In this document: positions 1 through 8,884 of the stretch, piece after piece
How positions within the stretch are numbered: the first letter of the stretch is position 1
Layout of the letters: every line of letters begins with the position of its first letter
Source of the DNA: Alphaproteobacteria bacterium
GTDB taxonomy: Bacteria; Pseudomonadota; Alphaproteobacteria; UBA11136
DNA: 42,242 nucleotides
Reading direction: 5' to 3'
Assembly: GCA_016776635.1 (NCBI GenBank)
Contig: JADHSZ010000019.1
Span: 1-42,242 of the forward strand
Position numbers and translations under genes: made by a program
The notes under the pieces: generated by a model
The model's database searches: none
What the model was told of the DNA's origin: nothing
The model's input: the letters and a program-made list of their open reading frames with translations, nothing else

Positions 1-488
1 GCCAGGCGCGCCGCGCGGCGCGATGTGGGGCATCGGGCAAACGGCGCAACACAGCGGACGCCCGCCACGGGCCACCCCAACGGGGCCGGAGCATTTGGGC
101 TTGGTGGGCGTCGCGCTTATTGACCGTAGCGCCGCTACGCTCCGCAAAGCGCTCCTGCTCCAAGCCCAAATGCTCTCGGTCAGAGCGATTCAATATGGGC
201 CAGAAAGACTCTAAACCGGCCTCGCCAGGCCCCCCCGCCAAATTCCTCGTCCCGGACAATCCGGAACACCCATCGACAATACGTAGCCTTTTATCCGGCC
301 ATAAAAATGGTTTCCGATACTTTTAGGCAAATGCCCGCGACCGTTTACGCATCCTTTACGGTCGCTGTTCTAATCTTTGTCCCATGGTTGGACATTGCTC
401 ATCTTCCCCGAGTATTGATTCTCAGAACGTTGAGTCCCAAAACGTCGAGTCTCAGGACATTGAGTCGCGCCCCGTATCCTGTATCTGG
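1..488. other. Non-coding left edge
   Basis: I find no convincing gene here. The short open frames have no ribosome binding site and no recognisable protein. The stretch holds the palindromic element at 86-178 and, at 420-464, three imperfect 15-base direct repeats that would read S-Q-N-V-E if translated in the frame of the following gene. A gene running in from the left edge cannot be excluded, but none is visible. Confidence 0.5.
86..178. repeat. Nested palindromic (hairpin-forming) element
   Basis: A perfect 16-base inverted repeat pairs 89-104 with 160-175. Inside it, 113-118 pairs with 147-152, and a central stem-loop pairs 126-130 with 134-138 around a 3-base loop. As single-stranded DNA or RNA the whole segment would fold into one long interrupted hairpin. 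It lies outside any gene I can support. It could be a REP-like or miniature mobile repeat, or a structured RNA; only this copy is seen in the window. Confidence 0.6.
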
Positions 489-878
489 ATGCGGCATGTG
501 ATCTTCGGTTTTGGCTGGTTCAACATTTGCCTGGGCGTTCTCGGCATCTTTATCCCGGGCCTTCCCACCACGGTCTTTCTTTTGATCGCGCTGTGGGCCT
601 TTTCAAAAAGCTCGGTGCGTTTCCACCGCTGGCTCTATCATCATCCCACCCTTGGCCGCACCATCCGTGACTGGCACCAGCACAAGGTCATCCCGCTGCC
701 GGCTAAAATCATGGCGCTGACACTGATGACCGCCAGTGTGGGCGTTGTTTTCGTCACCACGTCAGGAAACTTGGGCCTCACCACGGCCCTGGCGGCGATC
801 CTCTCCATGGTGGGTATCTTTATTCTTACCCGGCCCAGCCATATATGTGCCGTGACCGGCGACAGCCCTCAATCCTAG
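489..878 (+). CDS. DUF454 (YbaN-like) inner-membrane protein
   Basis: A small hydrophobic protein of 129 residues from ATG 489, matching the usual length of the YbaN/DUF454 family. The sequence opens with a membrane segment (FGFGWFNICLGVLGIFIPG), followed by the family signature GLPTTVFLLIALWAFSKSS, then RFHRWLYHHPTLGRTIRDW, and two more hydrophobic stretches. The frame stays open upstream to ATG 384, which would add 35 polar residues containing three S-Q-N-V-E repeats. I prefer 489 because the family begins at this point, although neither start has a clear ribosome binding site. Function is unknown across the family. It converges on the TPR-OGT gene that ends at 892. Confidence 0.8.
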   Translation: MRHVIFGFGWFNICLGVLGIFIPGLPTTVFLLIALWAFSKSSVRFHRWLYHHPTLGRTIRDWHQHKVIPLPAKIMALTLMTASVGVVFVTTSGNLGLTTALAAILSMVGIFILTRPSHICAVTGDSPQS

Positions 879-891
879 ACAACCTCTTCCG

Positions 892-2862
892 TCATTTCCC
901 TACCCACGTCTTCCAGATTGTGCGGTAGGCGTCCTCTATCTTGGCGGCGAAGGCGGCCGCATCGGTCAAGGGCGAGGCCTGCATCCGCTCCCGCAGGCTT
1001 GCCCGCAGCTCTTTCAATCGCGCCGTGTCCGCCGCCAGCGCCACCGCCAGCGCCAGGTAAGAGTCCTCGTCTCCCGCCACCAGTTCGCCCAATCCTGCCG
1101 CGCCCAGCAAACTCGCCCCCACCCGGCCGCCGTGATGGGCGCCTTCCAGCGTAATCACCGGAACCCCCATCCACAGCGCCTCACAGGTGGTGGTGGTGCC
1201 GTTATAGGGGAAGGGATCGAGGGCAATGTCCATCTTCCCGTAGGCCCCCAGATGATCCTCAAGGCTCGCCGCATAGCCCGCCAGCTCGAGGCGTTCCGGG
1301 GGTATGCCGTGGCCGGCGAACCTCTCTTCCATCCGCTTACGGAGTTCTTCGTCGGTGAGCTGGGCGCATTTAAGATAGAGCCGCGAGCCCGGCACCGCAT
1401 CGAGAACCTTCGACCATGCCGCCACCACGCCATCGCTCATCTTGGAGAGGTTATTAAAGGAGCCGAAAGTTATATGGCCGTTTTCCACAAAAGGCGGCAC
1501 CGCCACCTCGACATCCGTATGCGGCGGCCCGTAACACAGGAAACACCCCTCCAACCGCAGCAACCTCTCGCTCATGGTGGCCTGCGTTTCTTCCGGATCG
1601 GTCACCCCATCGACCACACGATACTCCATGGCCGAAAGCCCCGTGGTATTGGGATAACCGAGCCAGGTCACCTGGACCGGCGCGGGCTTGCGGGCAAACA
1701 CCGGCAACCGGTTGCCTGCCGTATGGCCGTTTAAATCCACCAGAATATCGATGCCGTCGTCGTGTATCAGCTGCGCCGCCGCATCGTCGCTCATCCCCAC
1801 GACAGAGCGCCAGTGGGCAACCAGACTCTGCAAACGCTGCGTCACCTCGTCGGGCCTCGCCACCTCGGCGTAACAGGTGACCTCCACACTCCCGGGATCA
1901 TGGGCGGCCAACAGCGGTTCGAGAAAACAGCTCACCGAATGGCGCCGCAGGTCCGACGACACATAGCCCACCTTCAGTTTACGTTCGGGATTACGGTCGT
2001 TGTCATGGGCGGCGATCTTTCCCGCCGGGAGATCATGAACAGCCCCGTAGTCCAGATGGGCGGCCAGCACCGCCGCCGTATCTTGCGTGCCGTAGTTCAT
2101 GGAGAGCAGCAGATTGGAATGTGCCGCCGCATAGTCGGGCATGATCTCCAGGGCCCGCCCACAGGCAGCCCCCGACTCCGCCATGCGGCCTTCAAGCATC
2201 AGCAGAAGACCCAGGTTGTTATGCAGGCCCGCGTCATCTGGGTTTGCGTCCAACGCCCGGGAAAAGGCGGCTTCCGCCTCCATCAGCCGGCCCGTATCAC
2301 GGAGCAGCGTGGCGAAATTTATATGCGCCACGGAGAGATCAGATTTCAGCTCCAGCGCCCGCTGAAAGGACGACTGTGCCGCTTCTACTTCCCCGCGGTC
2401 GCGCTGAATTTCGCCCAGAATATTCCAGGCCTCGGCATAGTCCGGCATCAACGCCAGCCCCCGTTTTAGGGCCGCTTCCGCCTCTTCTCCCTGATCTGCT
2501 CCCTTGAGGGCAAAGCCCAGATTAAACTGTCCCTGGGGGAAGTCCGGCGCCACGGAAACCAGGGTTTTTAAACAGGCGATGGATTCTTCCTGCCGGTCCG
2601 TATCCTGAAGCGCATTACTCAGGGCGAGATGGGCCATGGTAAAGTCCGGCGCCTGTTCGATGGCCTGCCGGAAACAGGCAATGGCCTCCTCCCCATCACC
2701 GCGCGACTGGTGGATAATCCCCAGATTATAGCGGGCATCCACAATATGGGGATCGCTTTCCAGAACGCGGCGGTAAAGGGCTTCCGCTTGCGACAAGCGC
2801 CCCGCCGAATGATGGGCGACGGCTTGCGACATCAAGGAGGGAATATCTTGGGATGAGACCAT
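892..2862 (-). CDS. TPR protein with SPINDLY/OGT-type glycosyltransferase domain (GT41)
   Basis: 656 residues. The N-terminal ~290 residues are a run of about eight tetratricopeptide repeats with the usual A-x-x-N-L-G and A-x-x-x-F/Y-x-x-A-L pattern. From about residue 294 the protein is an O-GlcNAc-transferase-type GT41 domain: KVGYVSSDLRRHSVSCF with the probable active-site His, DILVDLNGHTAGNR, TWLGYPNTTG, FGSFNNLSKMSDGV with the nucleotide-sugar-contacting Lys, and the C-terminal LDPFPYNGTTTTCEALWMGVPV. Bacterial members modify proteins such as flagellins or surface proteins; the substrate here is unknown. It is the last gene of the minus-strand run, 5 bases after the flavoprotein stop. 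It is paralogous to the GT41 gene at 5867-8152. Confidence 0.92.
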   Translation of the reverse strand: MVSSQDIPSLMSQAVAHHSAGRLSQAEALYRRVLESDPHIVDARYNLGIIHQSRGDGEEAIACFRQAIEQAPDFTMAHLALSNALQDTDRQEESIACLKTLVSVAPDFPQGQFNLGFALKGADQGEEAEAALKRGLALMPDYAEAWNILGEIQRDRGEVEAAQSSFQRALELKSDLSVAHINFATLLRDTGRLMEAEAAFSRALDANPDDAGLHNNLGLLLMLEGRMAESGAACGRALEIMPDYAAAHSNLLLSMNYGTQDTAAVLAAHLDYGAVHDLPAGKIAAHDNDRNPERKLKVGYVSSDLRRHSVSCFLEPLLAAHDPGSVEVTCYAEVARPDEVTQRLQSLVAHWRSVVGMSDDAAAQLIHDDGIDILVDLNGHTAGNRLPVFARKPAPVQVTWLGYPNTTGLSAMEYRVVDGVTDPEETQATMSERLLRLEGCFLCYGPPHTDVEVAVPPFVENGHITFGSFNNLSKMSDGVVAAWSKVLDAVPGSRLYLKCAQLTDEELRKRMEERFAGHGIPPERLELAGYAASLEDHLGAYGKMDIALDPFPYNGTTTTCEALWMGVPVITLEGAHHGGRVGASLLGAAGLGELVAGDEDSYLALAVALAADTARLKELRASLRERMQASPLTDAAAFAAKIEDAYRTIWKTWVGK

Positions 2863-2867
2863 GGCTC

Positions 2868-3977
2868 TTAAGCGCCTTCGAACAAACCCATCGCATAATC
2901 GGCCAGGGCCAGCGACGAGGTGAGCCCCGGCGATTCAATGCCGAAAAAATTGACCAGGCCCGGCACGCCGTGATCCCGGGGGCCTTGTACCATAAAGTCC
3001 CTCACCGCCTCCCCCGGCCCCTGGAGTTTCGGCCGTACCCCGGCGAAACCGGGCTGCAACACTCCCTCGGCGAGATTGGGATAATAGGTGCGGATCGCCG
3101 CGTAAAAAGACTCAGAGCGCGACGGGTCCACACTGTAATCCACCTCGTCCACCCATTCCACATCGGGGCCGAAGCGCCCCTGCCCTCCCATATCAAGGGA
3201 GAAATGAATACCGAGACTGGCGCTACCGGGAAGCGGATAGACCAGTCTGGAAAAGGGCGGACGGCCGGATAGGGTAAAATAATTTCCCTTGGCCAGATAG
3301 AGCGGTGGAATATGCTTTTTTTCGAGACCAGCGATGGACTCCGCCACCGCCTGCGCCGCAAGACCAGCCGTATTGACCACCATACGGGCCTTCAGAGTCA
3401 CGGGTTCCTCGCCACCCACGCGCAGGCTTATCCCGTCTTCCGCCACCTCACCGCTCAGCACCGGAGAGCGCAGGGCCAGAACCGCGCCTTTGTCTTCGGC
3501 ATCGCCCAACAGGGCCAGCATCAGGGCGTGGCTGTCGATGGTTCCCGTGGACGGCGAGAGAAGCGCGGCGCGGCACCGCAAAGCCGGTTCCAGCCCCGCC
3601 GCCGCCTCGCCATCCATCCATTCCAGGTCGCTGACGCCATTGGCCTCGGCGATTTCCCGCAATGCCTTCAGCCTGTCGGTCTGCTCCTCATCAACGGCAA
3701 CGATAAGCTTTCCCACACGGCTATGAGCGACGCCGTGATCGGCGCAATAGGCATAGAGCTGGTCTTTTCCGGCCACACAGAGCCGGGCCTTGAGGCTGTT
3801 TTCCGGATAATAGATCCCGGCGTGGATGACTTCGCTGTTATGAGAACTGATTTGCGTGCCGATGCGGTCCGCCGCCTCGACGATAACCGTTTCACGGCCC
3901 GCAGACGCCAGCCGCCGGGCCACGGCCAGCCCCACCACACCGGCGCCGATGACGACGGCCTCTGTTTTCTCGCTCAT
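2868..3977 (-). CDS. lhgO: L-2-hydroxyglutarate oxidase-like FAD-dependent oxidoreductase
   Basis: 369 residues of the DAO fold. The N-terminus has a Rossmann FAD motif (VIGAGVVGLAVARRLASAG), then the segment SSHNSEVIHAGIYYP typical of L-2-hydroxyglutarate dehydrogenases/oxidases (LhgO, L2HGDH). The C-terminal part (FAGVRPKLQGPGE, NFFGIESPGLTSSLA) also fits that family. It would oxidise L-2-hydroxyglutarate to 2-oxoglutarate and pass electrons to oxygen or quinone. It overlaps the stop of the upstream TPR-sulfotransferase by 4 bases, so the two are probably translationally coupled. Its place among glycosyl- and sulfo-transferases is unusual, and a role on a different 2-hydroxyacid or sugar acid is possible. 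Confidence 0.85.
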   Translation of the reverse strand: MSEKTEAVVIGAGVVGLAVARRLASAGRETVIVEAADRIGTQISSHNSEVIHAGIYYPENSLKARLCVAGKDQLYAYCADHGVAHSRVGKLIVAVDEEQTDRLKALREIAEANGVSDLEWMDGEAAAGLEPALRCRAALLSPSTGTIDSHALMLALLGDAEDKGAVLALRSPVLSGEVAEDGISLRVGGEEPVTLKARMVVNTAGLAAQAVAESIAGLEKKHIPPLYLAKGNYFTLSGRPPFSRLVYPLPGSASLGIHFSLDMGGQGRFGPDVEWVDEVDYSVDPSRSESFYAAIRTYYPNLAEGVLQPGFAGVRPKLQGPGEAVRDFMVQGPRDHGVPGLVNFFGIESPGLTSSLALADYAMGLFEGA

Positions 3978-5746
3978 GAGCCTCGCGAATCGGCGGCCAT
4001 CAGCTCATGCTCCCGGAGAGCCTCCAGCATGGGCCCGAGATGGGACTCATAATTCTTCCAGCGCCCCCTATGTTCGGTGGTCAACATATCCTCCAGCCTG
4101 GGGCCACCACCTTCGAGGCAGCAGAATTCATAAACCTTGTCACGGATTTTCTCAGGCGTTTCCGTTAAATCCTCATAACGGAGCGGCAATACCCTCTCGC
4201 CGTATTCATGCTGCCAATGGGCCATCAAATCCAGGTAACCGGCCATATAGGACGCTATATCCCCCACATCATAGGCGTGGGCGTGGCCCCGCTCATAGCG
4301 GCTGAAAAAGATGGAAAGGGCGGTATCCACCGCGTCCCGCCGGCAATAAATGACTTTGGCCTGGGGCAGGGTTTCCAGGATCATCCCCACGTAAAGGTAA
4401 TTCTCCGGCGAGGTATTCACCACGTAACAGCCATCAGAGCCGATGGCGGCAATTTTCTCCATGAACACCGCCGCGGCTTTCCGTTTCTGGGCCTCGTCGA
4501 GCAAACAGACGGCGCCGGGAAGTTCCCCGGAAATGTCCAATTCCTCGACCACCTCTTCAAGGGAAGCCACCCATTGCGGACTCTCCCCCGCCCCGTGAAC
4601 CAGCTCATGCCGCGAGAGCAGGGATTCCACCAGGGTCTTGCCGGAACGTGACAGGCCGACAATAAAAACCGGCGCCGGGCCGGGCTTTGTTTCCCCAGCC
4701 GCATCGGGGGCGGCCGCCTTGGCGAAGGCCTTTTTGATGGAGGCCATAAGGTCATGGTGGCCGGCCCGGTCAAAGACGGCATCCTCCGCCATCAATGCAT
4801 TGCCGCGCTGGTAAAAGGAAAAGGCGTCATCATACTTTCCGGCCTCGTCATGGGCCTTGCCCAAGGCGAACAGAAGCATCCCCCTTTGGGCCTCGGTAAC
4901 CCCCTCATAGTCCATTAGTTCCTCCAGCCCTTTCAAGGCCGGATCATCCGCGGAAAAGGTGTGGCTTTGGGCGTAATTGTAATGGAGCTTGATGTCCTCG
5001 GGGGCCAGTTCCAGGGCGCGGAGATGAGCCTCGGCGGCCTCCTCGTCGCGGCCCAGCCTTGTCAGACAGACCCCGAGGTTGTTATGGGCCTCGGCATAGC
5101 CGGGGTCCGCTTCTATGGCCTGGCGACAGACCGCTTCGGCCAGATCATATCTGCCCATTGCCATATGAATCACCGCAAGGTTGTCATAGGCCACCACATG
5201 GGGCCAAAGCTCAATGGCGCGCTTGATGGTGGCTTCCGCCTCGTCATGGGCCTTCATGCCGAAAAGAGCCCGGCTCAGATTGACCATGACCTCCGCGGCT
5301 TCTGGATGCACGGAGAGAATGCCGCGATAGGCCTCCGCGGCCTCTTGCGCGCGGCCCAGGTCCTGCAGCGCCAGACCCAGATTATTCTTCGCTTCCAGAT
5401 AATCGGGCTTGATCTCCAGGGCGCGTTCGAAACAGGCCAGCGAGTCTTCCACCTCGCCCGATTCATGAAGCACCTTGCCCAGATTGTTATGGGCCTCGGC
5501 ATAGTCGGGGGCCAATTGCACCGCCTTGCGGAGCATCTCCAGCGCCTGGGTATTCTCCCCGGACTGAAAAAAGGCGACGCCGCCGAAATTCAGGGCGTCA
5601 AGATGGTCGGGATGGGAATTCAAGACCTTGCAATACAGGCCCACCGCATCCTCCATCCGGCCCGCCTGATGGTGGGAAAGGGCCTGCTGCAAGAGGGAAT
5701 CCACCGAGGAAGGGGGCATATCCTCTTTGGCCGGTGCTTCATTCAT
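3974..5746 (-). CDS. TPR-domain sulfotransferase
   Basis: 590 residues from ATG 5746, chosen because AGGGAA lies about 10 bases upstream. A GTG at 5797 in the same frame would add 17 residues. Residues ~15-300 are TPRs. From ~355 there is a sulfotransferase domain with the PAPS-binding loop in FIVGLSRSGKTLVESLLSRH and the 3'-phosphate-binding region around AKVIYCRRDAVDTALSIFFSRY; LPLRYEDLTETPE is also typical. The family loop is usually R-S-G-T-T; here the first Thr is Lys. Related TPR-sulfotransferases transfer sulfate to proteins or glycans; the acceptor is unknown. It sits between two GT41 genes and overlaps the downstream flavoprotein by 4 bases. Confidence 0.88.
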   Translation of the reverse strand: MNEAPAKEDMPPSSVDSLLQQALSHHQAGRMEDAVGLYCKVLNSHPDHLDALNFGGVAFFQSGENTQALEMLRKAVQLAPDYAEAHNNLGKVLHESGEVEDSLACFERALEIKPDYLEAKNNLGLALQDLGRAQEAAEAYRGILSVHPEAAEVMVNLSRALFGMKAHDEAEATIKRAIELWPHVVAYDNLAVIHMAMGRYDLAEAVCRQAIEADPGYAEAHNNLGVCLTRLGRDEEAAEAHLRALELAPEDIKLHYNYAQSHTFSADDPALKGLEELMDYEGVTEAQRGMLLFALGKAHDEAGKYDDAFSFYQRGNALMAEDAVFDRAGHHDLMASIKKAFAKAAAPDAAGETKPGPAPVFIVGLSRSGKTLVESLLSRHELVHGAGESPQWVASLEEVVEELDISGELPGAVCLLDEAQKRKAAAVFMEKIAAIGSDGCYVVNTSPENYLYVGMILETLPQAKVIYCRRDAVDTALSIFFSRYERGHAHAYDVGDIASYMAGYLDLMAHWQHEYGERVLPLRYEDLTETPEKIRDKVYEFCCLEGGGPRLEDMLTTEHRGRWKNYESHLGPMLEALREHELMAADSRGS

Positions 5747-5866
5747 ATGGGGGTTCCCTGGATGGCGGCGGTTTATACGGCCCGTGGAAAATCCCACAAA
5801 AACAAAGGCCTGCCAACCTTATACCATTCCAGACGGGCAACAAAAAACCCGATCTTCGCCAACGGA

Positions 5867-8152
5867 TCAGGACGCCGCCTCGCACCAGCTCTTCCACATG
5901 CGGCGGTATATGGCTTCAAGGTCGCGAGTATAGCGCGCACCATCACAAAGCGGAGATTTTGCCATCTGGTCACGCAATGATGCCCGCAATTCGGCAAGTT
6001 TCTTCAAATCACGGCTGTGTTCTTGCGCCAGGGCAAGGTACGCCTCCGCCGTCTCCGCCACCCAGCCCTCCAACCCCACATTGCGCAGATGGCTTGCCGA
6101 ATGCCGCCCGGCAAAGGTATCACCGGCCATGGTAAGGACGGGAACCCCCATCCACAACGCCTCACAGGTGGTCAGCCCCCCCGAATAGGGGAAGGGATCG
6201 AGGGCTATATCCACCCCGTGATAATGGGCCATGAACGCCTCATGGGGTGCTCCCCCCGCCAGGGCAACGCGCTCCGGCGCGACGCCCAGCTCTTCGAAGC
6301 GATCAAGAACACGCTGCGCCGTGGCCTCGTCGTCGAGGGTATTGGTGCGCAGAGTTAGCCTGGAATCGGGAATCGTTTTGAGGAGTTCCGCCCACAGCGA
6401 TATCACCTGGTCATTGATCTTGGCCAGATTATTACAACAGCCAAAGGTGATAGTGCCCTTCTCCAGCGCCGGCAGGGAATTGATTTCGGGCGCATAGTCG
6501 GGCGGTCCGTAACAGACATAGCCATGGGGCATGCGCAGCACCGTCTCGGAAAACCATTGTTCCTCGTCCTCGGGCGTTTCCACGGCGTCGGAGAGAATGT
6601 AATCCATGGTATCGAGGCCCGAGCTACAGTAATGCCCGCCGCCCAAAACCTGAACCGGCGCGGGTTTGCGGCCGAACATGACGAGCCGGTGATCCCCCGC
6701 ATGGCCGGTCAGTTCCACCAGGATATCAATCTTATCGGCGCGGATCGTTGCCGCCGCCTCGTCATCGCTCATGAGAGAAATATCCCGCCAATGATCGGCA
6801 TGGGCGCGTATTTTTCCGGTGAAATCATCCTCGCGCGCCATGTTGGCGTAACAGAAGATTTCAAACTGTTCCCTGTCCACATTGGAGATCACGGGGAGGA
6901 AGAAAAATCCCACCGGATGCTGTTTCATATCCGCCGACACATAGCCGATCTTCAGCCGCCGGTCGGGATCGGTAGGGTTGTCGTGGGGCTGGATAAACTC
7001 CGCCTGCGGTGCGCCATATTCGGCATTCCAGCGCCGTATTTCCTCATAAACGCCCTGCTGAGTCATGCCGGGCAGATAATGAAGCGTGAGGATAAGGTTG
7101 GTATGGGCATAGACGGTTTCGGTCTCGCAGGCCATGGCCTTTCTGAAGGCTTCCGCCGCTTCCTCAGCCCGGCCCTGGACCACCAGGGCCATGCCCAGGG
7201 AATTGTGGCCTTCGGCGTATCCGGGATTCAGCTCTATGGCCCGGCGCACCGCCGTCTCAGCCTCGTCCAGCCTGCCTTTGCGTTTCAGGATATTACTCAG
7301 CTTAGCGTGAGCCGCGGCATAGTCGGGCCTCAGTTCAAGCGCCCGCCGCACACAGGATTCCGCATCCTCGAGCCTGCCCAAGCGGCCGAACAGACCCGCC
7401 AGATTGTTGAAAGCCTCGGCATGATCGGGGTTCAGGCCGATGGCCCTGTTGAAATGTTTTTCCGCCTTCTTCCATTCCCCCAGCGCCGTGAAGGCGAGAC
7501 CCAGATTATTGTGAGCGCCGGGCAGGGAGGGATTAAGCTCCACCGCCCGGGCGCAAGTCTCGGCGGCTTCCTTGTACTGCCTTGCCTCACGCAGAATGCC
7601 GCCCAAGTTACTCCACGCCTCGGCGAAATCGGGATTGAGTTCCAGCGCCCGCCGTACGGCCGATTCGGCCTCTTCAAGATTTCCCTGCTCCTGAAGCACG
7701 GTGCCGAGATTGTTGTGCAGATCGGCCACATCCGGACTTAAGCCAACGGCCTTGCGGAAAGACTCTTCCGCCTCCTCCAGACGCCCCAAGGCACACAGGG
7801 CCAGACCCAGATTGTTGAGCGCCTCCACCCCGTCGGGCTGGCGCGCCAGGGACTTGCGGATCAAGGTCACGGCGCGCCCTGAATCCCCCTTCTGATGCGC
7901 CACATAGCCCAACAAATGCAGTACATCGGGGTTGTCCGGCGCCTGTTTCTGGATGCGCTGGTAAAGCCGTTCGGCCTCGTCCAGCCTTCCCGCCGAGTGA
8001 TATCCGATAGCCTCGGTCAACATGGCGGCCACTTCATCGCTGAAGGCCGCAGGAACATGAGCCGCATGAGCCCCACCACCGGAGGCCGATGAATCCCTTG
8101 CCGCGCCTTTTTTCGCCAGTCTCGCCGCCTTGCGTTTCTGTTGCCGGCTCAT
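5867..8152 (-). CDS. TPR protein with SPINDLY/OGT-type glycosyltransferase domain (GT41), second copy
   Basis: 761 residues. A basic N-terminus (MSRQQKRKAARLAKKG) is followed by about ten TPRs (~37-370) and a GT41 catalytic region from ~400: LKIGYVSADMKQHPVGFFF with the candidate catalytic His, DILVELTGHAGDHR, FGCCNNLAKINDQVISLW with the nucleotide-binding Lys, and LDPFPYSGGLTTCEALWMGVPV. The segment that reads W-L-G-Y-P in the other copy is L-G-G-G-H-Y here, so the acceptor or donor pocket differs. It follows the YgjP-type peptidase by 18 bases and precedes the TPR-sulfotransferase by 120 bases. It probably glycosylates a protein; target unknown. Confidence 0.92.
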   Translation of the reverse strand: MSRQQKRKAARLAKKGAARDSSASGGGAHAAHVPAAFSDEVAAMLTEAIGYHSAGRLDEAERLYQRIQKQAPDNPDVLHLLGYVAHQKGDSGRAVTLIRKSLARQPDGVEALNNLGLALCALGRLEEAEESFRKAVGLSPDVADLHNNLGTVLQEQGNLEEAESAVRRALELNPDFAEAWSNLGGILREARQYKEAAETCARAVELNPSLPGAHNNLGLAFTALGEWKKAEKHFNRAIGLNPDHAEAFNNLAGLFGRLGRLEDAESCVRRALELRPDYAAAHAKLSNILKRKGRLDEAETAVRRAIELNPGYAEGHNSLGMALVVQGRAEEAAEAFRKAMACETETVYAHTNLILTLHYLPGMTQQGVYEEIRRWNAEYGAPQAEFIQPHDNPTDPDRRLKIGYVSADMKQHPVGFFFLPVISNVDREQFEIFCYANMAREDDFTGKIRAHADHWRDISLMSDDEAAATIRADKIDILVELTGHAGDHRLVMFGRKPAPVQVLGGGHYCSSGLDTMDYILSDAVETPEDEEQWFSETVLRMPHGYVCYGPPDYAPEINSLPALEKGTITFGCCNNLAKINDQVISLWAELLKTIPDSRLTLRTNTLDDEATAQRVLDRFEELGVAPERVALAGGAPHEAFMAHYHGVDIALDPFPYSGGLTTCEALWMGVPVLTMAGDTFAGRHSASHLRNVGLEGWVAETAEAYLALAQEHSRDLKKLAELRASLRDQMAKSPLCDGARYTRDLEAIYRRMWKSWCEAAS

Positions 8153-8170
8153 GCTTGCCTTACGCTCCGT

Positions 8171-8884
8171 TCAGCCATAACGGTGGAGGTCCGGGCCGAA
8201 ACGGCGCAACCATTGACGCTGTTCGCAGGGATCTCCCACCAGCTTTTCCACCACGCCCCAGAATGCCGGACTGTGGTTATGTTCCACAAGATGCGCGGTT
8301 TCATGGGCCACCACGTAATCGAGAACCGGCACCGGGGCAAGAACCAGCCGCCAGGAAAAACTGAGCCCCCCTTTCGCCGAACAGCTTCCCCAGCGGGTGC
8401 GGGGATCGCGCAATCCGATGCGCTCCACCCGCCGCCCCAGGCGTTCCGCCATGCCGTGGGCGCGCGGCGATATTTCCTCCCGCGCCCGTGCCTTCAGCCA
8501 GTCGGCCACGCGGCGGGGAAGATGAGCCATGTCCCCGGCAACGCGTAATTCGCCCTCCTCACGCCTGACCGCGCCGCGCATCCGCGGGCAATGGCGGAGG
8601 ATGAGAGTTTCTCCCAAAAAGGGAATTCGGGCGCCATCGCCAAAGGGAACCCGTGGCAGTTGTTCTTCGAGATGGGATTGAATCCATCCCGCCCGCCGCC
8701 GCGAGAAGTCCAGCCCCTCGGCCTCGCCCACGCCCGGCGGCAGGACCACTTCAACCCCCGCGCCGAAGGGAAGCACCCGCAGGATCATGCGCCGCGCACG
8801 GCGACTCTTGCGCACCCTCAATTCCACCGTCCTGCCATCGGACAGAGGAAGCCGCCGGGGCGCTCTGGTGGCCGTCGGACTCAT
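8171..8884 (-). CDS. YgjP-type (DUF45/M48-like) zinc metallopeptidase
   Basis: 237 residues. The C-terminal half carries the zinc-peptidase core VVAHETAHLVEHNHSPAFW: H194, E195 and H198 form the HExxH motif and H204 is the likely third zinc ligand. Upstream is RWGSCSAKGGLSFSWRLVLAP, the family signature before the helix. YgjP-like proteins are cytoplasmic, resemble SprT and WSS1 proteases, and some sit next to restriction or repair genes; their physiological substrates are mostly unknown. Its start overlaps the stop of the RND pump by 4 bases, so it is co-translated with the efflux operon. Confidence 0.88.
   Translation of the reverse strand: MSPTATRAPRRLPLSDGRTVELRVRKSRRARRMILRVLPFGAGVEVVLPPGVGEAEGLDFSRRRAGWIQSHLEEQLPRVPFGDGARIPFLGETLILRHCPRMRGAVRREEGELRVAGDMAHLPRRVADWLKARAREEISPRAHGMAERLGRRVERIGLRDPRTRWGSCSAKGGLSFSWRLVLAPVPVLDYVVAHETAHLVEHNHSPAFWGVVEKLVGDPCEQRQWLRRFGPDLHRYG

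Noticed and set aside
6524..7741. A 405-codon open frame antisense to the TPR-OGT gene
   Set aside because: It is periodic because the TPRs beneath it are periodic; no ribosome binding site or known domain.
7000..8000. Recurring ~102-base similarity resembling a repeat or CRISPR-like array
   Set aside because: The period equals 34 codons, that of tetratricopeptide repeats, and it falls inside coding sequence.
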